From the NCBI GenBank assembly GCA_902774145.1, contig CACYHC010000020.1, forward strand, positions 1 through 33,011: DNA of 33,011 nt. The letters are read 5' to 3'. Below the pieces are notes generated by a model. It was not told where the DNA came from, searched no databases, and saw only the letters and a program-made list of their open reading frames with translations. Position 1 is the stretch's first letter, and each line of letters starts with the position of its first letter. A program made the translations under genes and the position numbers. The DNA is from an uncultured Bacteroidia bacterium. Lineage in GTDB: Bacteria; Bacteroidota; Bacteroidia; Bacteroidales; UBA932. Positions 1-9,107 of this stretch are shown piece after piece.

Positions 1-53
1 TTTGTACGTTTCATACACATTTAACCGGACTGCGGTAGCCGATTTTTTCGGCA

Positions 54-159
54 GGTACAGCGGATCGGTCAAAAATGGCACAAAACGTAAGATCCACTGT
101 ACCCGGGGTACAGCGGATTCTTCAAAATCAGCCAAAAATGTCGTGTTCGCTGTACCTGC
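54..159. repeat. two tandem ~53-bp units with inverted-repeat ends
   Basis: The 12-mer GGTACAGCGGAT occurs at 54-65 and again exactly 53 bases later at 107-118. Its near reverse complement (ATCCACTGTACC) lies at 92-103, and a more diverged copy ends at 156 (CGCTGTACC), again 53 bases apart. Each unit is therefore a pair of facing inverted repeats around a 26-nt A-rich spacer, and about half of the spacer positions agree between units. The inner arms at 92-118 also form a near-palindrome, and 50-62 is a perfect 13-bp inverted repeat of 148-160. It is noncoding and could fold as stem-loops. Its role is unknown; a REP/BIME-like element or a structured RNA are possibilities. Confidence 0.6.
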
Positions 160-179
160 CAAGGGCCGGAAACAACGCA

Positions 180-207
180 AAGAGGGCGGCCAGCCGGCCG
201 CCCTCTT
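180..207 (-). terminator. intrinsic terminator of the receptor/lipoprotein operon
   Basis: A perfect 12-bp inverted repeat (180-191 with 196-207) closes on a 4-nt loop. Read on the minus strand it lies 24 bases after the stop codon of the lipoprotein gene and is followed by a moderately T-rich tract (TTGCGTTGTTT). The stem is very GC-rich. Position and shape fit a rho-independent terminator, although the T tract is interrupted. Confidence 0.75.
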
Positions 208-231
208 CAAAAGACAGGGATGTCCCCTGGA

Positions 232-2583
232 TTACTTTTCGTACTCGACAGAAATCTTCACGAGTTTGGCAGCATAAGTGGAGGTGTTGGAAAGCTGGAA
301 GAACGTATATCCCTTTCCGGTAAAATCATACACCAAACCATTCTCGATTTCCGTTGCGGAAATTTCATTCTCCGGCTTCTCGGAAGTTCCGCCACAACAC
401 TTGTAATTGGTCGCGTAGAAAGTTCCGGCGGCACCGCCGCCCAGGATAGTCACACTGACAATCTGTTTCCCAAACGCGGTCTTGTTGGCCACATAGGAGA
501 CCTGCTTCTTCATCTGGATAACCCCGGCGTTATAACAAGCCGTCTGATTGAAGTAGAAATCCAGACCATCGACAGCAACGACGGCATCATCCGCATAGGA
601 AGTAGGGATGACGGCAGATTCGATATCGACCGTCAGGTTCCCCGGCGCAGGCTCGGTCACGGTCACCTTGAAGCTCGCTTCGGCGGCGCCGTAACCCTCG
701 ACCGCCTCTACGGAGGCCTTGACGGTGGTCTCACCTACCAGCAGGCCGTGGATCGTGCCGTCCTGATCGACGGAAACGATACCGTCTTCCGCAATGGTGT
801 AGGAAATCGGCGCAGGGGAATTGGTGGTGGCCCCGGCGGCAACGGTCTTGTTCTGTTCTACCGTCAAGTCCTTCACGTTGATGACCGTACCCACTACGGT
901 GGGAGTAAAGTCTTCGTCCGCCCAGAAGGAAAGCCGCTTGGTGCTGTTGTTGACAGCGGGATAGACGATGATGTCGCCCTCGCTGCCGGCGGTCAGGAGC
1001 AGGGTCTTGAGCTGCGCGTACACGGCGATACTGCTGCCGTTCTGCTCGATCTTGCCTTCACGGTCGTTGCCGTTGATGCTGTCGGTCACCTTCACGCCCT
1101 TGAGGACGATACGGCGGCTGATGTTCCCGTCGTACGTGGCGAGCAGGTCTTTGACGGTCATCTCGGTCGCGGGAATGGTGCCGCCCTCACCCTTGGTATA
1201 CTCTGTGCCGAGCGCGGTGATTTCCGGGAGGCCGTTGTAGAGGTAACCCGAACCGAAGATGCGGCCGCTGATGGTGGTACCGGCGGTCAGCCCGTGGCTC
1301 TTGAGGTAGAGCAGGATAGCGCCGCTCGCATCCTCGATGTAAGCGTTGTTGCCATTCACATAGGAGACGACCGCATTCTCGACCGTCGCCTCATAGGCGC
1401 TGGGAGCGCTGCTGCTCGTAGAGATAATCATCGGAGCGATGTCCGCGATGCAGGTAGCGGGCTTGAACTGGGTCAGGGTAACGTCGAGGTTCGTGGTCTC
1501 GCCGATGATCTTGAAGGTCGCGATGCGGGCGGCGTCGCCGGTATTGGCGTCAAAGGTCACTTCGATGGCACCATCCCCCGTACCGGAAGGGGTGAAGGTC
1601 TTGATCCAGCTGTCGTGGCAGCGCACCTTCCAGGTCTTGTTGGAAGAAACGGCAATGGAAACTGCCGTTATGTTCGCGTTTACGGTAGTGTTTTCCGGCA
1701 CGGAGAGCACCTCGTCGGTGGGCGGAGCGGAATCCTTCCACAGCGTAGGTAGGATGTGATCGGCAACGGCCGTACCCGCATCAAAGTTGCCGTACTTCGT
1801 GGAGTACATCAGCAGATTGTTGTTGTTGGAAACGTTGGTAATCGTCGCCTTCCCTTCTTCATCAAACACCACCGTCCAGGCATTGGCCTTGGTGATATCG
1901 GTCGAGTTGTAGAAGTTGGTGTAGGTGCCGCTCTGCCAGAGATAATTGCCCTTGCCCTGGCGGATGGCATATCCCCCCTCGACCGCATCGAAGAAGAAAC
2001 TCAGGCTGCCGTTGTTCATGACAATCACGCCCTCGTCGTTCGCTTTGACGGGAGTGGGAAACATATAGGCGTAGGCCTTGCTGTTGTTCGGCTCGGCAGC
2101 GCAAGGCTGGCAGGCCTCCAGACCGGACGCGGTCTGGGCGATCAGCAGGTATGCGAACGCAGGGTCGAACTCCTCGGCGGTCTTGATCTGCTTGAAGTAC
2201 TTGGTGGCGTCCAGACCGGGTTCACCGTTCTGGGATACGGCCACATAGGCAATGGCGTCGTCCGCGCCCCAGAAGGCGACATTGTCCTTGCGGGGAGCCA
2301 TCAGTTCGGACCAGTTATCCAGGTTGGGGGCTGCGGTGATGGTCACCTCGGCATTGCCCTTTCCGTTGGCCGGCTCTACGGTAAGCCAGGAAGGATAGTA
2401 GGCGTGCCAGTCCCCGTCAGCGGTCACCCTCAACGTGGCGACGACCGGTTGGACACCGTCAAACGCCAGGACGGCCTTGTCGGTCTGAATGGCCTTGGAA
2501 AGCACCTCGTTCTCCGTGTTGCAGGCGCCCAGGAGCAGGACCGCGGCGGCGAGGGCCAGGATAGATTTGAAAATATGTTTCAT
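232..2583 (-). CDS. multidomain BACON / DUF5689-like surface lipoprotein
   Basis: 783 aa from the ATG at 2583; a GTG two codons upstream is also possible. A signal peptide with lipobox LLGAC makes Cys21 the likely lipidated residue. In order, the protein shows a BACON-like Ig domain (~30-120), a region typical of Bacteroidota surface lipoproteins with GGYAIR and GNYLWQ motifs (~140-275), a second BACON domain (~292-373), a DUF5689/OB-fold-like region (~378-560, NAYIEDASGAILLYL), a bacterial Ig-like (Big2) domain (~568-645) and an unassigned C-terminal domain (~650-783). No catalytic motif was recognised. The gene begins 20 bases after the receptor stop codon, so the two are almost certainly cotranscribed and the lipoprotein may act as the receptor's surface partner. 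SusD features are absent. The ligand is unknown. Confidence 0.85.
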   Translation of the reverse strand: MKHIFKSILALAAAVLLLGACNTENEVLSKAIQTDKAVLAFDGVQPVVATLRVTADGDWHAYYPSWLTVEPANGKGNAEVTITAAPNLDNWSELMAPRKDNVAFWGADDAIAYVAVSQNGEPGLDATKYFKQIKTAEEFDPAFAYLLIAQTASGLEACQPCAAEPNNSKAYAYMFPTPVKANDEGVIVMNNGSLSFFFDAVEGGYAIRQGKGNYLWQSGTYTNFYNSTDITKANAWTVVFDEEGKATITNVSNNNNLLMYSTKYGNFDAGTAVADHILPTLWKDSAPPTDEVLSVPENTTVNANITAVSIAVSSNKTWKVRCHDSWIKTFTPSGTGDGAIEVTFDANTGDAARIATFKIIGETTNLDVTLTQFKPATCIADIAPMIISTSSSAPSAYEATVENAVVSYVNGNNAYIEDASGAILLYLKSHGLTAGTTISGRIFGSGYLYNGLPEITALGTEYTKGEGGTIPATEMTVKDLLATYDGNISRRIVLKGVKVTDSINGNDREGKIEQNGSSIAVYAQLKTLLLTAGSEGDIIVYPAVNNSTKRLSFWADEDFTPTVVGTVINVKDLTVEQNKTVAAGATTNSPAPISYTIAEDGIVSVDQDGTIHGLLVGETTVKASVEAVEGYGAAEASFKVTVTEPAPGNLTVDIESAVIPTSYADDAVVAVDGLDFYFNQTACYNAGVIQMKKQVSYVANKTAFGKQIVSVTILGGGAAGTFYATNYKCCGGTSEKPENEISATEIENGLVYDFTGKGYTFFQLSNTSTYAAKLVKISVEYEK

Positions 2584-2603
2584 ATCCACTGTAGAATTTC
2601 AGA

Positions 2604-5600
2604 TTAGTTGAAGAGATAACGTACACCGAACTGGAGCATCCAGCAGCGGCCGAAGTCCTTGCTGCGGGCAAAGGTATGGTCCGTCTTTCCGGAGAAGGTA
2701 TAGATGGGAGCCACGTCCTTGCTGAGCTGGTCCACGTTGGTACAGTGCAGGATCTGGCCGTTGTTGCAATCCAGGTAGTAACCGGTGCCCCAGTTGCTGT
2801 TCAGCAGGTTCGCCAGGTTGAGCAGGTCCACGCTGAACTGCAGTTTGTGCATCTGCTTCCCCCAGCGGATACCCACATCCTGGGCCACGCGCAGGTCGAT
2901 CTGATGTACCCACGGGGTGTAGGAACAGTAGGCTTCCGCGTACTGGCCCTTGTGGGAACGGAGGTAGGGATCCTGCTGGACGAAGGCCCAGAAGGCACGC
3001 TGGTCGTCCACGGTGGCAAACTGGATCTCATCCGGCGTCTTGGGGATGTAGATCAGGTCATAGGCGGAACCGTCGCCATTGATGTCGCTGTCATAGAGGA
3101 AACTGTAACCGTTGGAGGAACGGCCCTCGTACATCAGGGAGATATGGGTGTCGAATCCTTCGAGGGCCCAGCGCTGGTTCCAGGATACGGAAGCGATCAG
3201 ACGGTCGGGAATCACGTAGTTGGAACGCTGGAGCGTCGCGAACTGCGGACCGTTGACGGTATAGAGGGAAGTATAGGCAGAACTGGCCTGACTGCCCGGC
3301 ATACCGGTAATCTCCTTGGACTCGGTACGGGTGTAGGACGCCATGATAGCCAGGCTCGGAATAGGACGCATGTGCAGGGAGACATTGGCGGTATAGCCGT
3401 AGCCCTCGCCCGTGTTGGTCAGCACAAAGGCGTCAGCCTTGTTATACTTGTAGTCGGAAGGATAGATGAGACGGTTGTCCGGGCCGGCCATACGGTCCCA
3501 GCCCTCGGGATCCTTGATGTTGTAGTTGCTCAGGCGTACGCCGTGGATGGTCTTCTGGTAGGTTCCTTCCGCGGAAATGGAGAAGGGGAAGGAAACGGGG
3601 AACTGGTAGTCGATACCCAGGGAGGCCTTGGCTACGAGCGGCATGCGGAAATTGGGATCCACACCGTCCACCTCGTCACCGATGACACCGTTCTCAGGAG
3701 AAATTTCCAGGGGGAACTTCGCGGGATCCAGGCTGTTCAGTTTGTCGCGCAGGGCGGCCTTGTCTGTAATCATTGGGCCGGCAAGTTCAGCCAGCAGAGG
3801 ATCGGGGGTTCCCACCTTTCCTTTCCACTGGGTGGTGACTGCCGATGTATTCTGAATCATATTGGAGTTCGTCGGCATGTTGGTGAAGTACACCAGCGGG
3901 AGACGGCCGGTAAAGAGACCGGCGCCGCCGCGGATTTTCAGGCTCTTGTCGCCAAGTACATCCCAACTGAAGCCGACACGCGGCGAGGTAATGAGCTGGG
4001 GCTTGGGCCACACGCCGGTGTCGATGTGGCGTCCGCCGTAGTCCAGCGCCTTGATGGCGTTGTTGGTCATGATGTCCTTGCTGTCGAAGGCCAGCACGTC
4101 CAGACGCACGCCGTAGTTGAGCTTGAAGCGGGTGGAGATGTGCCAGTCGTCCTGCAGCAGGAGGCCGAACTGGTTGAAGGTCACCTGGGCCGTCGGGTTG
4201 GCTGGATCGGCGTTATTGAGGTAGCCGTAGGTCAGGGCCACGGTCTCCGGTGCGGCTTCATCCACAAAGTCCTGAAAACTCTTGTAACGATAGTAACCGG
4301 TCCCGTTGCGCATAAAGGAGTTGTTGGCATACTGGTTTTCGTAACTCAGGCCGGCCAGCAACTGGTGGTTGCCCAGGTCGTAGGTGAATTCGTCCTTGAC
4401 GATGATGGTCTGGTTCTTCACGCCGTTGTTCCAGGTGAAGAGTTCGTAACCGGCCGACATAAGCGGGTAAATGGTTCCCTCCGTCGTCGCCGTACCGTCG
4501 AGAATGTCGATGAAGGGGAATTCGGCGGAATCGGAACCACGGACATCAGCGGAATAGGTATAGGTGGCAAGCAACTTGTTGTGCCCCTTGTCGCCGATGC
4601 GGCTGTTGAGCTCGAGGGCGGCGGAATGCACCTTGTTCTGCGTATTGTAGCAGGCATAGTTGAATGCCATGCCATACTCGGAGATACGCGCCGCGCTGGC
4701 CTTGGTGCCTGCCTTGGTGGAAGTGGCATTGGTGGGCGTGTAATACTTGTTCTGCGTAAAGTTGTAGCGCAGGGACAGGCGGTGGTTGCGGTTGATGTTC
4801 CAGTCGATGCGCGCCAGGGCCTTGATATTGGTGGAGGTGGCGGGATAGTTGGTGTAGGAACCGGCATCGTAACCGTAACGCTGCTGGAGGAGATCCTTGA
4901 ACTCCTGGAGTTGGGCCGTCGTGGTACGGGAAATATAATTCTGCTTGTCGGCAACACCGTCTTCGGAAGCACGCCACTTGTTCATCGTGGAAGGAGAGGT
5001 CGTGTACTCGCCGCTCACGAAGAAGAAGAGCTTGTCCTTGATGATGGGCCCGCCGACGGTGGCGCCGTACTGCTGGCGGCCATACTCGTCGGGAATACCG
5101 GAAGCCCGCTCGCCCAGAGCCTTCTTGCCGTGCATGTTCAGGTCGTAGTAGTACATATAGGCCGTGGCCTTGTACTTATTGGTACCGGACTTGGTGATGG
5201 CGTTCACGCCGCCGCCGATGAAGTTCGTCTGGCGCACGTCGAAGGGCGCAATCACGACCTGCACCTCCTCGATGGCATCCATCGAAACGGGGTTGCCGCC
5301 GCCGGGGAGATTTTCGGAAAGACCGAAGTTGTTGTTGAAGTTCGCACCGTCGATGGTGAAGTTCGCCATACGGCCGTCACCACCCGCGAGGCCCATACCG
5401 CCCGAAGAATAGGGGGAGAGCTTGGCGATGTCGGTAATCGAACGGCTCACCGTCGGGAGGTCCTGCATCATCTGCTGGGAGATGTTGGTGGCCGCACCGG
5501 TCTTCTCCGCGGTGAACTTGGTGGGAGAGGCCACCACGATGACCTCGTCCAGCTTCTGGGTAGCGGTGGCGAGAAGCGCATCCTGCTGGGTGGTTTCACC

Positions 5601-5900
5601 CAGCGGCAGGCCGATGCCCTGCACCTGAACGGTCTGGTTGCCGATCAGGGAGAAGGTCACGTCGTACGGACCGCCGGGGCGCATACCCTGGATGTTGTAA
5701 CGTCCGTCTCCGTTGGTCACCGCGTAATACTGGGAACCGGAAGGCGTATGGACGGCGATGACGGCAGCGCCCGCGAGGGCCTCTCCGTTCTCGTCCACTA
5801 CCTTACCGGCAAGGGCGGATGTCGTAATCTGCGCGTGGGCAGACACGGCAAAGACTGCTGCCGTGAGGCACGACAACAGGAACTTGAAGAATTTTTTCAT
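2604..5900 (-). CDS. Oar-like TonB-dependent outer-membrane receptor
   Basis: 1098 aa from the ATG at 5900, which opens on a clean signal peptide (MKKFFKFLLS... ending AHAQ); an in-frame extension to 5966 has no signal-peptide character. Residues ~25-115 form a carboxypeptidase-regulatory-like domain, followed by a LDEVIVVA segment and a plug domain (~120-270, with IEEVQVVIAPFDVRQ and GGGVNAITKSGTN). The remainder is beta-barrel and ends in an aromatic-rich strand (FGVRYLFN). Plug sequence and length resemble the Oar subfamily more than SusC. Such proteins are energised by TonB-ExbBD and move large ligands across the outer membrane; Oar of Myxococcus has been linked to protein export. The lipoprotein gene follows directly. 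A TAnnTTTG-type promoter lies 46 bases upstream. Direction of transport and ligand cannot be inferred. Confidence 0.9.
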   Translation of the reverse strand: MKKFFKFLLSCLTAAVFAVSAHAQITTSALAGKVVDENGEALAGAAVIAVHTPSGSQYYAVTNGDGRYNIQGMRPGGPYDVTFSLIGNQTVQVQGIGLPLGETTQQDALLATATQKLDEVIVVASPTKFTAEKTGAATNISQQMMQDLPTVSRSITDIAKLSPYSSGGMGLAGGDGRMANFTIDGANFNNNFGLSENLPGGGNPVSMDAIEEVQVVIAPFDVRQTNFIGGGVNAITKSGTNKYKATAYMYYYDLNMHGKKALGERASGIPDEYGRQQYGATVGGPIIKDKLFFFVSGEYTTSPSTMNKWRASEDGVADKQNYISRTTTAQLQEFKDLLQQRYGYDAGSYTNYPATSTNIKALARIDWNINRNHRLSLRYNFTQNKYYTPTNATSTKAGTKASAARISEYGMAFNYACYNTQNKVHSAALELNSRIGDKGHNKLLATYTYSADVRGSDSAEFPFIDILDGTATTEGTIYPLMSAGYELFTWNNGVKNQTIIVKDEFTYDLGNHQLLAGLSYENQYANNSFMRNGTGYYRYKSFQDFVDEAAPETVALTYGYLNNADPANPTAQVTFNQFGLLLQDDWHISTRFKLNYGVRLDVLAFDSKDIMTNNAIKALDYGGRHIDTGVWPKPQLITSPRVGFSWDVLGDKSLKIRGGAGLFTGRLPLVYFTNMPTNSNMIQNTSAVTTQWKGKVGTPDPLLAELAGPMITDKAALRDKLNSLDPAKFPLEISPENGVIGDEVDGVDPNFRMPLVAKASLGIDYQFPVSFPFSISAEGTYQKTIHGVRLSNYNIKDPEGWDRMAGPDNRLIYPSDYKYNKADAFVLTNTGEGYGYTANVSLHMRPIPSLAIMASYTRTESKEITGMPGSQASSAYTSLYTVNGPQFATLQRSNYVIPDRLIASVSWNQRWALEGFDTHISLMYEGRSSNGYSFLYDSDINGDGSAYDLIYIPKTPDEIQFATVDDQRAFWAFVQQDPYLRSHKGQYAEAYCSYTPWVHQIDLRVAQDVGIRWGKQMHKLQFSVDLLNLANLLNSNWGTGYYLDCNNGQILHCTNVDQLSKDVAPIYTFSGKTDHTFARSKDFGRCWMLQFGVRYLFN

Positions 5901-5945
5901 AAAAACGTTTATGGTTGAACAGTTTTTCCGGTCTCTTTGACGGCA

Positions 5946-5977
5946 CAAATTTAACGTAAAAATCAAAGATTTTCAAG
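5946..5977 (-). promoter_or_regulatory. predicted Bacteroidota sigma-ABfr promoter for the Oar-like receptor
   Basis: On the minus strand TAAATTTG (plus-strand 5946-5953) fits the TAnnTTTG -7 element. A TTG (plus-strand 5974-5976) lies 20 bases upstream, as expected for a -33 element. Transcription would begin near 5939, giving a ~40-nt leader. It sits in the 81-bp gap after rodA, so the receptor operon can be transcribed independently of the mre operon. Confidence 0.55.
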
Positions 5978-5981
5978 TGCG

Positions 5982-7271
5982 TCAGAAATATTTGTTTTCC
6001 TGCCTGTGCAAGGCGATGAAAATAAAAATCAGCAGGGTGAAGGAAAGCAGCGAGGAACCGCCGTAACTCATCAGCGGCAGCGTGATGCCGATGACCGGCA
6101 CCAGCCCCACCGTCATCCCCACGTTGATGAGCAGGTGCATCGTCAGCAGTCCCGCGACGCAGTAGCCGTAGATGCGCGTAAAACCCTCGCGGCTCTCGTC
6201 CGCATCGACGATGATCCGGCCAATCAGGAACGCATACAGGAGCAGCACCAGCAGGCAGCCCGCAAAGCCCCATTCCTCCCCTATCGTGCAGAAAATGAAG
6301 TCCGTCGTCTGCTCCGGCACAAAGCCGTAGGCCGTCTGCGTGCCGTGCAGGAAACCCTTGCCGAACAAGCCGCCGCTGCCAATCGCAATCATCGACTGAC
6401 GCACGTTGTAGCCGGCGCCGGAGGGGTCGTCCTTGAGCCCGAGCACCACCTCGATGCGGTTGCGCTGGTAGTCGCGCAGCAGGTAATGGAACACCACGTT
6501 CGTCGAAAAGACCATCAGGATACCGGCGATGGCGGCGAGCAGCGAGCGCATCAGATAGCGCCTGCGCAGCCGCAAATGCCGGATCGGCCGCACATAAAAC
6601 AGCAGGTACAGCAGCAGCGCGGCCGCAATCAGCGCGAAGGGGACCCAAGGCGGCGAAGCGAGCGTCAGCACGAACAGCGCAATGGCCATCCCGATGAAGA
6701 AGAGATACCAGCCGGAAAGGCCTTCTCGGTACAGCGGCAGCAGGAAGCCGGCATAGACCAGCGCCGACCCCGTCTCCCGCTCCAGCACGATGATGAGCAT
6801 CGGCAGCCCGACAATCAGGGCGGCGCGAAGGCGGTTGCGCCGCAGCGAAAAGCGGAAGCCCGCCTGACTCATCACCATCGCCAGCAGCAGCGAGGTGGTG
6901 ATTTTGGAGATTTCCGCCGGCTGGAAACTCACGGAACCGATGGAAAACCACGAATTGGAACCTTTGTGTTCGGTGCCGAGGAAAATCACCGCCACCAACA
7001 GGACGAGCACCACCAGGTAGGCCGGCGAAGAGATTACTTCCCACAGGCGCGGGTTGACGGCAAAGAGCACCACCATGCCCATCGCCAGGGCCACGCAAAT
7101 CCAGAGGAACTGCATCCCGGAGCGGAAATGCAGGTCGAAAATCGAAGCAGGCTCCGACGACTGGATGGACGCGTAGATGTTCACCCAGCCGATGAGGACC
7201 AGCAGCAGCCAGCTCACCACCAGCGACCAGTCCACGGTCTTCCTCAGTCCCCTGTCCAGCGATTGCGTCAT
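5982..7271 (-). CDS. rodA: peptidoglycan glycosyltransferase RodA (SEDS family)
   Basis: 429 aa polytopic membrane protein. RodA polymerises lipid II into glycan strands in the elongasome together with the class B transpeptidase PBP2. Many hydrophobic segments are visible from residue 14 onward. SEDS hallmarks include the GEEWGFAG loop and the C-terminal GLVPVIGITLPLMSYGGSS segment (written here in pieces: VPVIGITLP, SYGGSS). The central part (~200-260) is longer and more basic than in Escherichia coli RodA, as is common in Bacteroidota. The ATG at 7271 directly abuts the TAG of mrdA at 7272-7274, so translation is probably coupled. It is the last gene of the mreBCD-mrdA-rodA operon. FtsW is excluded by the neighbours rather than by any single residue. 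Confidence 0.93.
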   Translation of the reverse strand: MTQSLDRGLRKTVDWSLVVSWLLLVLIGWVNIYASIQSSEPASIFDLHFRSGMQFLWICVALAMGMVVLFAVNPRLWEVISSPAYLVVLVLLVAVIFLGTEHKGSNSWFSIGSVSFQPAEISKITTSLLLAMVMSQAGFRFSLRRNRLRAALIVGLPMLIIVLERETGSALVYAGFLLPLYREGLSGWYLFFIGMAIALFVLTLASPPWVPFALIAAALLLYLLFYVRPIRHLRLRRRYLMRSLLAAIAGILMVFSTNVVFHYLLRDYQRNRIEVVLGLKDDPSGAGYNVRQSMIAIGSGGLFGKGFLHGTQTAYGFVPEQTTDFIFCTIGEEWGFAGCLLVLLLYAFLIGRIIVDADESREGFTRIYGYCVAGLLTMHLLINVGMTVGLVPVIGITLPLMSYGGSSLLSFTLLIFIFIALHRQENKYF

Positions 7272-9104
7272 CTAATATCTCGTTAAGCGTTTGTGTATCA
7301 TATCCTGTTCCAGGCCCTTCCGGTCCGGCCGGATGCTCCCGTTAAGGTACTTTTCCACCATCAGCGTGGCGATGGGACAGGCGGTCGCGCCGCCCGCGCC
7401 GGCGTTCTCCACATAGGCGGCCACGGCGATTTTCGGATTGTCCCGGGGCGCAAAACAGATGAAGACCGAATGGTCGTCGCCGTGGGGGTTCTGCGCCGTC
7501 CCCGTCTTGCCACAGATGTCCAGTCCGGGCACGCAGCCGCGCACGGCGGTGGCGCCGGAGCCGTAACCGGCATTGACCGCCCGCCACATCCCCGGAATGA
7601 CCTTCCGGAATTCGAGGGTATCCACGAGCGTATAGTGCCGTTCGTGGTATTTCGGATCGATGGAAATATCCTCCGAATCCTTGACGATGTGCGGAATACA
7701 GTACCAGCCGCGGTTGGCCAGAATCGCCGCAAGATTGGCAATCTGCAGGGGTGTAGCGCCGATTTCCCCCTGTCCGATGGACAGCGAGACGATGGTCGGG
7801 AAGCGCCAGTGTCCCCGGCCGTAGCGGCGGTTGTAGAACGCCGCGGTAGGGATGTTGCCCCCGAGTTCCGCGGGGAAATCGCTCCCCAGCCGCTGTCCGA
7901 AGCCGAAACTCATCACATACTGCCGCCAGGCGGTGAAGGCCGTCGAGAGGGAATCATAGCGCGGATTTTCCAGCACGTTCTTCAGTACGTGACAGAAATA
8001 GGCGTTGCAGGACATCATGATGGCCTCGTCGAAGCCCAGGGGGGAAGGATGGCTGTGACAGCCCAGGATATGTCCGGTGGAATACTGATAGCCCTTGGCG
8101 CAAGGGTAATGATAGTAGGGTTTGAGCACCCCTTCCTGCAGGCCGATCAGCCCGTTGACGATCTTGAACACCGACCCGGGCGGGTAGGAGGCCATCACCG
8201 TGCGGTTGAACATCGGCTTACCGGGGTTGCGGGAGATTTCCGCGTAATGCCGCCCCACGTCCGAGAGCACGCTCACGTCGATGCAGGGGCTGGAGACCAT
8301 CGCCAGAATCTCCCCCGTCGCGGGCTCGATCGCCACGATGCTGCCTTTTTTGCCCTGCATCAGCAACTGCCCGTACTGCTGGAGCGGCGCGTCGATGGTG
8401 GTGACGACATCCTTCCCCGGAACGGCGAGTTTATCGTCTTTCCCGTCGTTGTAGGCGGTCTGCACGCGGTTGCGCGAGTCACGCAGGTAGATGTGGTAGC
8501 CCTTCTCGCCGCGCAGGTCCTGCTCGCGCGCCGCTTCGAGCCCCGTCTTGCCGTAATAATCGCCGCTTTTGTATTCCCCGGGGTGTTTGGCCATATATTC
8601 GGGACTGACCTCGGAAATGTAGCCCAGCAGGTTGCCGCCCGCATTGAACGGATAGTCCCGGATGGTGCGCGTCTCCGTCTTGAAGCCCGGAAAACGATAC
8701 TGTTCCTCCACGAAACGCTGGTAGGGCGCCTCCCCCAACTGCTTGATAAAAGGCACGCTCTGCCAGCCGATGCGGCGGATATTGGCCTTGTAATAGTGCA
8801 TCCGTTCGACGATGAAGGCGACGGAGGTGTCCAGCACCTCGGCAAGCGCGAGCGTATCGAACGGACCCACCTCCTTCGGGGTGACGAGCAGGTCGTAACA
8901 CATCTTGTTGCCCACGAGAATGGCGCCGTTGCGGTCGTAGATGATGCCCCGCGGCGGGGCGATGTACTGCCGCACCATCGCATTGCGCACCGCGTCGCTC
9001 TTGTAGCGCCCGTCCATCACCTGGATATGGAAAATGCGCCCGAGCAGTACGGCGATAATCACGCCCAGGGCCAGCAGGAACTTGTTTTTGCGGTCGAGCG
9101 TCAT
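7272..9104 (-). CDS. mrdA: penicillin-binding protein 2, elongation transpeptidase
   Basis: 610 aa class B PBP that crosslinks peptidoglycan during lateral-wall growth. One N-terminal transmembrane segment (~8-27) is followed by a dimerisation/pedestal domain starting at PPRGIIYDRNG (~50-60) and a transpeptidase domain from ~250. Catalytic motifs are intact: SVFK (Ser311, Lys314), SCN (365-367) and KTG (533-535, in CGKTGTAQNPHG). The length is typical for the family. The start lies 3 bases beyond the mreD stop codon and the stop abuts rodA. Context with mreBCD and rodA identifies it as PBP2/MrdA rather than the division enzyme FtsI. It is the target of mecillinam-type beta-lactams in other bacteria. 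Confidence 0.95.
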   Translation of the reverse strand: MTLDRKNKFLLALGVIIAVLLGRIFHIQVMDGRYKSDAVRNAMVRQYIAPPRGIIYDRNGAILVGNKMCYDLLVTPKEVGPFDTLALAEVLDTSVAFIVERMHYYKANIRRIGWQSVPFIKQLGEAPYQRFVEEQYRFPGFKTETRTIRDYPFNAGGNLLGYISEVSPEYMAKHPGEYKSGDYYGKTGLEAAREQDLRGEKGYHIYLRDSRNRVQTAYNDGKDDKLAVPGKDVVTTIDAPLQQYGQLLMQGKKGSIVAIEPATGEILAMVSSPCIDVSVLSDVGRHYAEISRNPGKPMFNRTVMASYPPGSVFKIVNGLIGLQEGVLKPYYHYPCAKGYQYSTGHILGCHSHPSPLGFDEAIMMSCNAYFCHVLKNVLENPRYDSLSTAFTAWRQYVMSFGFGQRLGSDFPAELGGNIPTAAFYNRRYGRGHWRFPTIVSLSIGQGEIGATPLQIANLAAILANRGWYCIPHIVKDSEDISIDPKYHERHYTLVDTLEFRKVIPGMWRAVNAGYGSGATAVRGCVPGLDICGKTGTAQNPHGDDHSVFICFAPRDNPKIAVAAYVENAGAGGATACPIATLMVEKYLNGSIRPDRKGLEQDMIHKRLTRY

Positions 9105-9107
9105 CGT

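Noticed and set aside
50-160. CRISPR array or attachment site at the repeated 12-mers
   Set aside because: Repeats alternate in orientation, there are only two units, arms are 12 bases, and no cas, integrase or tRNA gene is nearby.
2676-5918. A very long open frame on the plus strand opposite the Oar-like receptor
   Set aside because: It is a GC-driven antisense shadow: composition is low-complexity Val/Gly/His/Leu, no domain is recognisable, and the minus-strand receptor is unambiguous.
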